From assembly GCF_009663465.1 (NCBI RefSeq), contig NZ_QXHU01000002.1, forward strand, positions 1 through 64,000: 64,000 bases of DNA. Direction: 5' to 3'. Below are positions 23,304-31,039 of the stretch, one piece after another. This stretch comes from Riemerella anatipestifer. Its GTDB lineage: Bacteria > Bacteroidota > Bacteroidia > Flavobacteriales > Weeksellaceae. The position numbers and the translations under genes are program-made. The notes beneath the pieces are model-generated. The model searched no databases, was not told the DNA's origin, and worked only from the letters and a program-made list of their open reading frames with translations. The first letter of the stretch is position 1. Every line of letters starts with the position of its first letter.

Positions 23304-23340
23304 TAGAGGACTTATCGTTTTATAAGTGCCTTAATCGGAG

Positions 23341-23424
23341 CATTCTAAACACAGAAGTTAAGCCCACCAGCGCCGATGGTACTACGAAAGTGGGAGAGTA
23401 GGTCGCCGCCAGTTTTTATTTTTG
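23341..23424 (+). pseudogene. Truncated 5S rRNA (3' part only)
   Basis: Bases match the functional 5S from position 251 to its end with two changes (CATTCTAAAC for CATTCCGAAC). The 5' third, including the strand that pairs with the 3' end, is absent, so it cannot fold as 5S. No 16S, 23S or complete 5S precedes it. Confidence 0.9.
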
Positions 23425-23426
23425 AA

Positions 23427-23458
23427 AAGCCTCTAGCAGTATTGCTAGAGGCTTTTTT
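23427..23458 (+). terminator. rrn-type terminator, second copy
   Basis: The same 11-bp stem AGCCTCTAGCA as at 338-363, with loop GTAT, is followed by a T run. Confidence 0.85.
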
Positions 23459-23477
23459 GTTTGGAGTGTTTAGGAAG

Positions 23478-23822
23478 GAGGTGTGTTGTCTTATCAGACG
23501 CCACATCGGCGTAGCCTAAGACAACGGAGGGTTGTAGGGTAAAGCAACACATCGGCGTAGGATTATAAAACTCCTTGCACCGTTTTGATTAAAACGGTGC
23601 GAGAGATAGGATAACTTCTCGCAGTGTTTTCTGAAAGTTTAAAAGAGTTGGAACTAAGTGATTGAAATTTGTATTATGAATGCCGTTGCGTGAGGGCGAA
23701 GGGCATTGTTGGAGCTCATCTTACAAAGGTGTAAGGGATAGGTATGGGCTTTGTAAGATAGCGACTGCCCGTAGACCGACCCTTGCTAGGGCTTTAGAAT
23801 TGGAAAGGGACACGCCAAAAAA
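23478..23822 (+). ncRNA. Candidate structured non-coding RNA (copy B)
   Basis: All major stems of copy A are kept: the 9-bp, 10-bp and 11-bp stems are unchanged, the stem next to GGGTTG has one mismatch, and the small hairpin at 23780-23791 is CCCT-TGCT-AGGG instead of CCCTA-GTGC-TGGGG, a different sequence with the same fold. No ORF. With no working 5S or promoter visible upstream, expression here would need its own promoter. Confidence 0.4.
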
Positions 23823-23857
23823 AACTCACTCCACAGAATAATGGAGCGAGTTTTTAT
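23823..23857. terminator. Bidirectional hairpin terminator behind lon
   Basis: Bases 23823-23833 pair with 23842-23852 and are followed by TTTTT on the plus strand and by seven T on the minus strand. It lies 30 bases downstream of the lon stop. Confidence 0.8.
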
Positions 23858-23886
23858 GTTTAAATAAGATAGATTTACCCCTAATT

Positions 23887-26277
23887 TCAACTTTCTAAGG
23901 CAAGATTGATGACTTCTTCCATTGTGTTTACATAATGAATTTTTAGGCTATTTAAAGACTTATCTTTTATCTCTTCGTAGTCCTTCCTATTATCTTCGCA
24001 TAAGATAACTTCTTTGATGCCTGACCTAGATGCGGCTAATAGCTTTTCTTTAATACCTCCTACTGGGAGCACTTTACCTCTTAGAGTAATTTCGCCCGTC
24101 ATAGCGATATGAGGTCGTACTTTTTTATTTCTGAAGCTAGAAACCATTGAGGTTAGCATAGCTATACCTGCTGAAGGACCGTCTTTTGGTGTAGCCCCTT
24201 CGGGAATGTGCAGGTGTATATTGTTTTTGGATAGAGTTTCTTGTTCTATTCCTAGGCTTTGGTGCTTTGCTTTGATGTATTCTAGTGCAATGGTGGCAGA
24301 TTCTTTCATTACATTTCCTAGATTACCCGTCATAGTGAGATTTCCTTTTCCTTCGGATAAAATACTTTCAATGAAAAGAATATCACCCCCTACGCTCGTC
24401 CACGCTAGACCTGTAACTACACCAGGAACATCGAGCATTTCGGATAGATTTTTTTTGATAGGAACGCCTAATATTTCGTCAATGGTAGCAATGTTTATTT
24501 TAGGATTATACTCTTTTTCCATTGTAATTTGCAGGGCAATCCATCGTGCTATTTTGGCTATTTTTTTCTCTAGATTTCTCACGCCGCTTTCTCTAGTGTG
24601 AGATTCTATGATATGAGTGATTTCTTTAACTCCTAGTTTTAGTTGGGTGTTTTTTAATCCGTTCTCTGCAATTTGCTTTTTTATTAAGTGTTTTTTTGCA
24701 ATTTGTACTTTTTCTTCTACGGTATAGCCTGAGAGCTGAATGACCTCCATTCTATCCAATAGTGGTCTTTGAATGGTACTTAGGCTATTGGCGGTTGCAA
24801 TAAACATTACTTTAGACAAATCGTACCCTATTTCTAGAAAGTTATCATAGAAAGTTTTGTTTTGTTCTGGGTCTAGAACTTCTAGCAAGGCAGAGGAAGG
24901 GTCTCCGTGTATGCCTTGACCTATTTTGTCTATTTCGTCTAATACGATAACGGGGTTGGAAGTCCCTGCTTTTTTGATGGATTGGAGTACGCGTCCTGCC
25001 ATAGCACCGATGTAGGTTTTTCGGTGTCCTCTAATTTCGCTTTCGTCGTGTAGTCCTCCTAAAGAAATTCTGATGTATTTTCTTCCTAAAGCATCTGCAA
25101 CGGATTTTCCTAATGAGGTTTTCCCCACGCCTGGAGGTCCTACAAGGCAAAGGATAGGCGATTTCATATTGTTTTTTAACTTGAGAACGGCAATGTATTC
25201 TAGAATCCGTTTTTTAACATCTTCCATACCGAAATGTTCGGAGTTGAGTACATTTTCGGCTCTATTCAAATCAAATATATCTTTGGAGTAGTGTTCCCAA
25301 GGTAAATCTGTGAAAAAATCAAGATAGTTCCTTTGTACATTGTAGTCTGGAGAATGAGGGTTTTGTCTGTTAAGGCGATGTATTTCTTTTTGGAAATGTT
25401 GTTCTATCTCCTCACTCCACTTTATTTTTTTTGCTTTCTCTTGGAGTTCTGCGGCATCGTTTTCTGGACCTCCGCCAAGCTCTTCTTGTATGGCTTTTAT
25501 TTGTTGATTCAGAAAATATTCTCTTTGGTTTTTATCCATCTCCCTTGTGGTTTTTTGATGGATAATGCTGCGGAGTTCTAATTTATTAAACTCATCGTGC
25601 ATCAGTTCGTAACATTTTTTTGCACGAACTAAAAAGCTCTTGGTTTCTAATAATTTTTGTTTTTCCTCAGCGGTAAATTTTGCATTAGCACAGATGTAAT
25701 TGAGGAGTTCTTCTTGAGATTCAATATTTGTAATTGCAAACCTTGCCGAGTTAGGAATTTGTGGGTCTAGCTCTATAATTTTAAGAGCTAATTCTTTAAT
25801 GTTTTCTATAAGAGCTTCGTACTCTTCTTTGCTTTTGGTAGAAGTTTCGTTTAGTTTTTCTATTTCAGCTTTTAAGAAAGGCTCTTTTTCTACGAGTTTA
25901 TTTAGTTTAAACCTTCCGACACCTCGCATAATTGCGGTGATATTACCATCAGGAAGTTTAATGATTTTAAGTATTTTGGCAGTAGTCCCTACTTTGTATA
26001 AATCTTTCTCTGTAGGGTTTTGCTCTTTAGCATTTTTTTGAGAAATGATGCCTATAACTTCGTTATTAAGCTGTGCATCTTGTAGTAATTTTATAGATTT
26101 CTCTCTCCCTGCAGTAATAGGCATAATAATTTTAGGAAACATCACCATATCTCTTACAGGAAGGATAGGAAATAAGTTTTGCTCTGTATTTTCTGCCTTT
26201 TCTTTAATTTCTTCAGTTACGAAACTGAAATTTTCATTTAAAAGTCCGTCTAGAGAAAGTTCTTCAATATCAATCAT
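23887..26277 (-). CDS. lon: ATP-dependent protease Lon (LonA)
   Basis: 796 residues. It degrades misfolded and regulatory proteins in the cytoplasm. The LAN substrate domain starts at FPILPVRDMVMFPKIIMPI; the AAA module contains GPPGVGKTSLGKSVADALG and VIVLDEIDKIG; the protease domain has PEGATPKDGPSAGIAM with the catalytic Ser and GGIKEKLLAA with the Lys of the dyad. The length is normal. A weak -7-like TTTATTTG (26291-26298, minus) and a small hairpin lie in front of it. Confidence 0.97.
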   Translation of the reverse strand: MIDIEELSLDGLLNENFSFVTEEIKEKAENTEQNLFPILPVRDMVMFPKIIMPITAGREKSIKLLQDAQLNNEVIGIISQKNAKEQNPTEKDLYKVGTTAKILKIIKLPDGNITAIMRGVGRFKLNKLVEKEPFLKAEIEKLNETSTKSKEEYEALIENIKELALKIIELDPQIPNSARFAITNIESQEELLNYICANAKFTAEEKQKLLETKSFLVRAKKCYELMHDEFNKLELRSIIHQKTTREMDKNQREYFLNQQIKAIQEELGGGPENDAAELQEKAKKIKWSEEIEQHFQKEIHRLNRQNPHSPDYNVQRNYLDFFTDLPWEHYSKDIFDLNRAENVLNSEHFGMEDVKKRILEYIAVLKLKNNMKSPILCLVGPPGVGKTSLGKSVADALGRKYIRISLGGLHDESEIRGHRKTYIGAMAGRVLQSIKKAGTSNPVIVLDEIDKIGQGIHGDPSSALLEVLDPEQNKTFYDNFLEIGYDLSKVMFIATANSLSTIQRPLLDRMEVIQLSGYTVEEKVQIAKKHLIKKQIAENGLKNTQLKLGVKEITHIIESHTRESGVRNLEKKIAKIARWIALQITMEKEYNPKINIATIDEILGVPIKKNLSEMLDVPGVVTGLAWTSVGGDILFIESILSEGKGNLTMTGNLGNVMKESATIALEYIKAKHQSLGIEQETLSKNNIHLHIPEGATPKDGPSAGIAMLTSMVSSFRNKKVRPHIAMTGEITLRGKVLPVGGIKEKLLAASRSGIKEVILCEDNRKDYEEIKDKSLNSLKIHYVNTMEEVINLALES

Positions 26278-26470
26278 ATCTTTATGGCTTCAAATAAATG
26301 TTAAAAGTGACAAACTGTCGCTTTTTTGTTTTTATAATCGTTACTTTTGTCTTTATTTTACTTTTAAATAAGTAGAATTAAAGCAGTGCTTTATAGTCCC
26401 AATTCCTATGCCAATTTTAGGTGTAGGTTTTTAAGATAGAAATTGGCTATTAACAAAATGAAAACTTGTT

Positions 26471-27103
26471 TTGATGAAGAATTTTTTAATACTTTTGGTG
26501 AGTTTTATAAGTTTGGTTAATTGTAAAAATAACCAAGTTTCTTTAAATAAAAATGAGAATATGGAAAATATAGAATACTTAACCATAGGAGGTGGTTGTT
26601 TTTGGTGTGTGGAAAGTTGTTTCAATATGCTAAAAGGAGTGGAAACGGTAGAGTCTGGCTACTCAGGAGGTCATAAAGAAAATCCAACTTATGAAGAGGT
26701 GTGTACAGGAGAAACAGGACATGCGGAGGTGGTACAGATAGCTTACAGACCCAATGAAATCTCTTTTGAACAGCTGATGGAGGTGTTCTTTTTTCTACAC
26801 GACCCAACTCAACTCAACCGACAAGGAGAAGATATAGGAACACAATATCGTTCAGTTATTTTCTATCGTTCGGAAGAGGAAAAACAAAAAGCGGAACAGG
26901 CTATAAAAACATCTGAAGCAACAGGAAAATGGAGTGGTACTTATGTTACAGAGCTTGCTCCTTTTAAAAAGTTTTGGAAGGCGGAGAGTTACCATCAAGG
27001 GTATTATAAAGATAATCCCACTCAGCCTTATTGTAGTGCGGTGGTGGGACCAAAAGTCGCTAAATTTAAAGCTTATTTTGGAGCTTTAGGTTGGTTGAAG
27101 TAA
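26471..27103 (+). CDS. msrA: Peptide-methionine (S)-S-oxide reductase MsrA, likely exported lipoprotein
   Basis: 210 residues. It reduces methionine-S-sulfoxide in proteins. The active site is GGGCFWCVESCF, with GYSGGHKENPTYEEVCTGETGHAEVV and YHQGYYKDNP as in the family. The N-terminus is a signal peptide with lipobox SLVNC (Cys18), pointing to repair of envelope proteins. A second ATG at codon 31 (MENIEYLTIGGG) would give a cytoplasmic form. No MsrB gene is adjacent. Confidence 0.94.
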   Translation: MMKNFLILLVSFISLVNCKNNQVSLNKNENMENIEYLTIGGGCFWCVESCFNMLKGVETVESGYSGGHKENPTYEEVCTGETGHAEVVQIAYRPNEISFEQLMEVFFFLHDPTQLNRQGEDIGTQYRSVIFYRSEEEKQKAEQAIKTSEATGKWSGTYVTELAPFKKFWKAESYHQGYYKDNPTQPYCSAVVGPKVAKFKAYFGALGWLK

Positions 27104-27111
27104 TATTAAAA

Positions 27112-27579
27112 TTACTGTCGAACCATTTCTGTGTGTGGTAAATTATCTTCTAAATACTTTTTGTCAGTATCAGAAAAACCGTATTCTGAATAGAATTTCA
27201 AAAGATAGTCTTGGGCAGATATTCTGATTCGGGAAGTTTTATATATATTCTCTATGGCTTCTATGGCGTAAGATACGAGTTGTCTTCCTATGCCTTTTCC
27301 CCTTCCAAGAGAGGTAGTGAGTACTCTTCCTATTGAGGTTTCGTTGTATTTTACACCTTCAGGGAAGATTCTACAGTAAGCCAATAGTTGCCCTTTGCTA
27401 TTCTCTGCCCATATATGAAAGGCTTTTTGGTCTGTGTTATCAGCGTCTTGGTATTTTACATTTTGTTCTATAATAAATACTTCTTGCCTAGCAACCATAA
27501 TTTTATAAAGTTCCGAAACGGAAAGTTCGTTGAAGGCTTTAATATGCCAAGTTAAATCTGTATAGTTGATGCTATTCAT
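27112..27579 (-). CDS. GNAT family N-acetyltransferase, ElaA-like
   Basis: 155 residues, the ElaA size. Motifs: [21 protein letters not shown], then [13 protein letters not shown], the acetyl-CoA loop [16 protein letters not shown], and FYSEYGF near the end. Substrate unknown. The start overlaps the end of engB by 8 bases, so the two are translationally linked. Confidence 0.88.
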   Translation of the reverse strand: MNSINYTDLTWHIKAFNELSVSELYKIMVARQEVFIIEQNVKYQDADNTDQKAFHIWAENSKGQLLAYCRIFPEGVKYNETSIGRVLTTSLGRGKGIGRQLVSYAIEAIENIYKTSRIRISAQDYLLKFYSEYGFSDTDKKYLEDNLPHTEMVRQ

Positions 27580-28198
27580 TAAAGTTAACTTTATTCTGTT
27601 GTAAAAATAGGTTGGTTTGTTCTATGTATTCTAAAATAGCTTCTGTGCCTGTTTTCTTTTCGGCGGAAGTAATATACATTTGTGGAGCTTCTTCCCAATT
27701 TTCTAATAGTTTTTTGGTATAGTCTTCTACATTTCTTTTAGCGGCATTAGGCTTTAGTTTGTCTTCTTTTGTGAAAACAATAGAAAACGGAATGCCACTT
27801 TCTCCACACCATTCAATAAATTCCAAATCTATTTTTTGAGGCGTATGTCTTATATCTACAAGAATGAAAAGGTTTACCAAATTTTTTCGATTGAGGATAT
27901 AATTGGTGATTAGTTTTTCAAAATCTTTTCTTTGGGTCTTAGAAACTTTGGCATAACCATAACCAGGGAGGTCAGTTAAATACCACTCTTCGTTGATAAT
28001 GAAATGATTGATGAGTTGGGTTTTTCCAGGAGTTTGGGAGGTTTTAGCTAAATTTTTATTTCCTGTAATGGCATTGATTAACGAGGATTTGCCCACATTA
28101 GAACGCCCTATAAATGCATATTCTGGAAGATTAGCTTCGGGGCATTCTTGCCACTTTTGGCTACTTTTAACAAACTCGGCACTTTTTATAGAAATCAT
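27572..28198 (-). CDS. engB: Ribosome biogenesis GTP-binding protein EngB (YsxC/YihA)
   Basis: 208 residues. An essential small GTPase for late 50S assembly. G motifs: [36 protein letters not shown] and the [10 protein letters not shown]5 loop. It overlaps the elaA-like gene by 8 bases and follows the hydrolase gene after a terminator. Confidence 0.96.
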   Translation of the reverse strand: MISIKSAEFVKSSQKWQECPEANLPEYAFIGRSNVGKSSLINAITGNKNLAKTSQTPGKTQLINHFIINEEWYLTDLPGYGYAKVSKTQRKDFEKLITNYILNRKNLVNLFILVDIRHTPQKIDLEFIEWCGESGIPFSIVFTKEDKLKPNAAKRNVEDYTKKLLENWEEAPQMYITSAEKKTGTEAILEYIEQTNLFLQQNKVNFNE

Positions 28199-28228
28199 TT
28201 TTATTAGTATTAAATTTTAAATAATAAA

Positions 28229-28252
28229 AAAGGAAGCATTTAGGCTTCCTCT
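28229..28252 (-). terminator. Intrinsic terminator after the alpha/beta hydrolase gene
   Basis: AGGAAGC (28231-28237) pairs with GCTTCCT (28244-28250); on the minus strand a run of T follows. Confidence 0.8.
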
Positions 28253-28264
28253 ATTTTCTAGTTC

Positions 28265-29029
28265 TTATTTATTAACCTTCTTGAGCCAAGAGAGGAGAAT
28301 TTCGTTGAACTCTTGTGGTTTTTCCATCATAGCTGCGTGTCCACATTTATCTATCCAATATAAATCTGAATTGGGGATATATTTGTGCATATCAACTGCT
28401 ACCTCTGGCGGAGTTACACTGTCTTGTTTACCCCAAATAATGCAGGTAGGACAAGTAATTTTAGGAAGGTCTTTTACCATATTGTGTTTTATGGCACTTC
28501 TAGCTAGCATTACGGTTTTGATGCCTTTCATTCTATCATTAACCACAGAGAATACTTCATCTACTAGTTGGTCTGTAGCTACGGCAGGGTCATAAAAAAC
28601 TTCCTGTGTTTTTTTTCTGATATATTCTTTATCGCCTTTTCTAGGGAAACTATCTCCAAAAGATTTTTCATATAATCCTGAACTACCTGTAAGAACTAGG
28701 TTTTTAACAAGTTCAGGTTTGGCTAATGTCAGGATAAGACCTATGTGCCCTCCCATAGAATTACCTACGACAGTAACCGGCTTTTTAATATCTTCTTTTA
28801 TAAATTTTGCGACGAACTTAGAAATAGCAGTTAAATTAGTATTTAGAATAGGAAGGTCGTATATGGGCAATTCTGGTACATAGACTTTATATCCTTCTTC
28901 AGAAAAGAATTTTATCATATCATCAAAATTGCTCAGCCCTCCCATAAGCCCGTGCAGGAGTACCAGAGGGTGACCCTCTCCCTCTTCAATAAAATTGAAT
29001 TTCTTTTCTTTTTTAGTTTTAAAAATCAT
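28265..29029 (-). CDS. Alpha/beta-fold hydrolase
   Basis: 254 residues. The oxyanion HG motif appears as PLVLLHGLMGGLSNFDD, the nucleophile elbow as GNSMGGH, the acid in WGKQDSVTPPE and the His in DKCGHAAMMEKP, so a complete Ser-Asp-His triad is present. Resembles soluble esterases or C-C bond hydrolases; substrate unknown. Transcribed alone from a -7 box at 29049-29056, divergent from the dcw operon. Confidence 0.9.
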   Translation of the reverse strand: MIFKTKKEKKFNFIEEGEGHPLVLLHGLMGGLSNFDDMIKFFSEEGYKVYVPELPIYDLPILNTNLTAISKFVAKFIKEDIKKPVTVVGNSMGGHIGLILTLAKPELVKNLVLTGSSGLYEKSFGDSFPRKGDKEYIRKKTQEVFYDPAVATDQLVDEVFSVVNDRMKGIKTVMLARSAIKHNMVKDLPKITCPTCIIWGKQDSVTPPEVAVDMHKYIPNSDLYWIDKCGHAAMMEKPQEFNEILLSWLKKVNK

Positions 29030-29048
29030 AAAACACTACTAAACCTTG

Positions 29049-29056
29049 CAAAAATA
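29049..29056 (-). promoter_or_regulatory. -7 promoter box of the alpha/beta hydrolase gene
   Basis: Minus-strand TATTTTTG, perfect TAnnTTTG, 19 bases before the start codon. Confidence 0.6.
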
Positions 29057-29215
29057 CGAATTAATGATTAAACAAACGATATAAAAATCATAATGTTTTA
29101 TTTTTATTATACTTAGAAAACCTTGTGTAATTGCAGTTTTGATGGAGGGGAGTTAAATATTTCGTTACACTTAGATAATCAGATAATTAGGCTGCTTTAT
29201 TGGATTGGATAAAAC

Positions 29216-29224
29216 TTATCCACA
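29216..29224 (+). promoter_or_regulatory. DnaA box-like sequence upstream of mraZ
   Basis: TTATCCACA is a perfect match to the DnaA box consensus. It is also half of a 7-bp inverted repeat, TGGATAA-AAC-TTATCCA (29206-29222). A single site; it could link division gene expression to DnaA, or be chance. Confidence 0.35.
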
Positions 29225-29233
29225 ATGAGTTAA

Positions 29234-29250
29234 AAAGTGGAAAAAAGTGG
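29234..29250 (+). promoter_or_regulatory. Likely MraZ operator (two AAAGTGG repeats)
   Basis: AAAGTGG at 29234-29240 and 29244-29250, spaced exactly 10 bases, with a weaker third match one step upstream (29224-29230). Repeats of AAAGTG[T/G] plus three bases are the described MraZ box in Mollicutes. The site lies 21 bases before the -7 box and 35 bases before mraZ itself, as expected for autoregulation. Confidence 0.6.
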
Positions 29251-29271
29251 AAATTTTTAGAAAATATTATC

Positions 29272-29279
29272 TATTTTTG
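29272..29279 (+). promoter_or_regulatory. -7 promoter box of the dcw operon
   Basis: TATTTTTG, perfect TAnnTTTG, ends 6 bases before the mraZ ATG at 29286. Confidence 0.6.
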
Positions 29280-29285
29280 TATCCG

Positions 29286-29747
29286 ATGAATTATTTCTTT
29301 GAAACATATGAGTGTAAGATAGATGATAAGGGCAGAATAAAGCTGCCCTCGGCGTTAGCTAAACTTTTGTCAGAAGCTCACGGAAAAGATTTTGTGATAA
29401 AGAGAGCGGTGTTTCAGAAATGTTTGGAAGTTTATCCTGTAAGTACTTGGGAGGCTCTAATGGAGCGGCTAAATAAACTGAATAGGTTTGTAAAGAAAAA
29501 TGTAGATTTCATACGAGTTTTCACTGCGGGAGTAAAGGCGGTAGAGGTGGATAAATCGGATAGAGTTCAGATACCTAAAGATTTAAAAGACTTTGCTGGT
29601 ATGGAAAAAGAAATCGTAATTTCTGGTGTAGGAGATTTTTTTGAAATATGGGATAAAAAATCCTATGAAGAAAATATAGTAATGAAAGAAGAGGACTTTG
29701 CTAGTTTGGCGGAGGAAGTAATGGGGAGTGATTGGGAAGGTTTGTAA
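29286..29747 (+). CDS. mraZ: Transcriptional regulator MraZ
   Basis: 153 residues from the ATG at 29286; an upstream ATG at 29247 would place the MraZ operator and -7 box inside the gene and adds residues not found in the family. Two SpoVT/AbrB-like MraZ repeats: FFETYECKIDDKGRIKLPSAL and VEVDKSDRVQIPKDLKDF. MraZ forms ring-shaped oligomers that bind repeats upstream of its own gene and regulate the dcw cluster. First gene of the operon. Confidence 0.94.
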   Translation: MNYFFETYECKIDDKGRIKLPSALAKLLSEAHGKDFVIKRAVFQKCLEVYPVSTWEALMERLNKLNRFVKKNVDFIRVFTAGVKAVEVDKSDRVQIPKDLKDFAGMEKEIVISGVGDFFEIWDKKSYEENIVMKEEDFASLAEEVMGSDWEGL

Positions 29748-29766
29748 ATTATAGTAAATTAAAAAG

Positions 29767-30660
29767 ATGTATCATCAGTCAGTTTTATTAAAAGAAAGTG
29801 TAGATGCTCTTGTGCTAAATGCAGATGGGGTTTATGTAGATTGTACTTTTGGAGGTGGTGGACATTCTAGGGAAATTGTTTCTAGATTGTCTTCTGCTGG
29901 AAGGCATTTTGGCTTTGACCAAGACTTAGATGCTTTGGAAAATAAATTAGATGATGAGCGTTTTACAATTATCAATCAGAATTTTAGGTTTTTAGAAAAC
30001 TCTCTTATGCTTTATGGGGTTACCCAAGTAGATGGGATATTGGCTGACTTGGGAGTGTCTTCTCATCAGTTTGATGCAGCGGAAAGAGGTTTTTCTACAA
30101 GGAGTGATGCGCCGTTAGATATGAGAATGAATGTAATGCAAGGTTTGAATGCTCAAAAGGTGGTTAATGAGTATGAAGAAGAGCATTTGGCTGATATATT
30201 TTATCACTATGGGGAGTTAAGAGAAGCAAGGAAATTGGCGAGAGAGTTGGTTCATTACAGAAAATCAAAACCGATTAAGACAACGGAAGATTTAAAAAGT
30301 GTTTTTAAATATATTCCTCCACATAAGCAGAATAAATTTTTCGCACAGTTATTTCAAGCGATAAGAATTGAGGTTAATCAAGAATTGGAGGCTTTGAAGG
30401 AAATGTTAGAACAAGCTTATAGAATTCTAAAACCTGGAGGAAGATTGGTGGTAATATCTTATCATTCTTTAGAAGATAGGCTGGTAAAACGTTTCTTGAA
30501 GAATGGAATGTTTGATGGTGAGCCAGAAAGAGATATTTATGGGAACTATACCAAAGCATTTGAGTTGTTGCAATCCAAAGCATTTGTTCCTACGGAAGAA
30601 GAAATTGAGGCTAACTCTCGAGCGAGAAGTGCTAAAATGAGGGTAGGTATTAAGGTGTAA
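29767..30660 (+). CDS. rsmH: 16S rRNA (cytosine(1402)-N(4))-methyltransferase
   Basis: 297 residues, typical length. SAM site GVYVDCTFGGGGHSREI; family motifs GILADLGVSSHQFDAAERGFS, DAPLDMRMN and GGRLVVISYHSLEDRLVK. It modifies C1402 in the 30S P site. Second gene of the dcw operon, 19 bases behind mraZ. Confidence 0.97.
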   Translation: MYHQSVLLKESVDALVLNADGVYVDCTFGGGGHSREIVSRLSSAGRHFGFDQDLDALENKLDDERFTIINQNFRFLENSLMLYGVTQVDGILADLGVSSHQFDAAERGFSTRSDAPLDMRMNVMQGLNAQKVVNEYEEEHLADIFYHYGELREARKLARELVHYRKSKPIKTTEDLKSVFKYIPPHKQNKFFAQLFQAIRIEVNQELEALKEMLEQAYRILKPGGRLVVISYHSLEDRLVKRFLKNGMFDGEPERDIYGNYTKAFELLQSKAFVPTEEEIEANSRARSAKMRVGIKV

Positions 30661-30682
30661 ATGTTTTTTTTGAAAGTTAGAG

Positions 30683-31039
30683 ATGGCTAAAAAACAAACA
30701 TATAAAAAAAAGAAACTAACCTTTAGCGATATTGTTAAAGGTAATTTCTTAAATCGTGATGAGATACAAGCTCATTACAAATACTTTATATTATTAGCCG
30801 TGATGATGGCAGGGATTATCTATACCAACCATTTAGCGAGCAAAAAAATAAAGCAAATCAATACTTTGAAAGAGCAAACGGAAGAATATAAATCTAGAAA
30901 TGCATACGCACAAAGTAAACTAATCAAAATAAAACTAGAGAGTGAATTGGGAAAAGAAGTACTGAAGGATTCTTTGGTTCCGCTAGAGAATCACCCTCAT
31001 AAATTGATTATAAAATTAGATTCTACTAATGCAAACTAA
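30683..31039 (+). CDS. FtsL-like cell division protein
   Basis: 118 residues: a basic cytoplasmic N-terminus (MAKKQTYKKKK), one transmembrane helix at about 35-50 (YFILLAVMMAGIIYT) and a periplasmic coiled coil (KKIKQINTLKEQTEEYKSRN). Position between rsmH and ftsI is the ftsL place, and the topology agrees; sequence similarity across phyla is weak in this family. Its last 11 bases overlap the ftsI start. Confidence 0.85.
   Translation: MAKKQTYKKKKLTFSDIVKGNFLNRDEIQAHYKYFILLAVMMAGIIYTNHLASKKIKQINTLKEQTEEYKSRNAYAQSKLIKIKLESELGKEVLKDSLVPLENHPHKLIIKLDSTNAN

Larger units (their letters stand above)
23341..23852. repeat. Long direct repeat, copy B (5S fragment plus rrn flank)
   Basis: Same orientation as 251-761 and almost identical; the main block of differences is 23782-23802. 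The left edge lies inside the 5S gene and the right edge at the closing hairpin. Confidence 0.95.

Noticed and set aside
29206-29285. Chromosome replication origin at the DnaA box
   Set aside because: Only one box, no dnaA or dnaN nearby, and no AT-rich unwinding region with box cluster.
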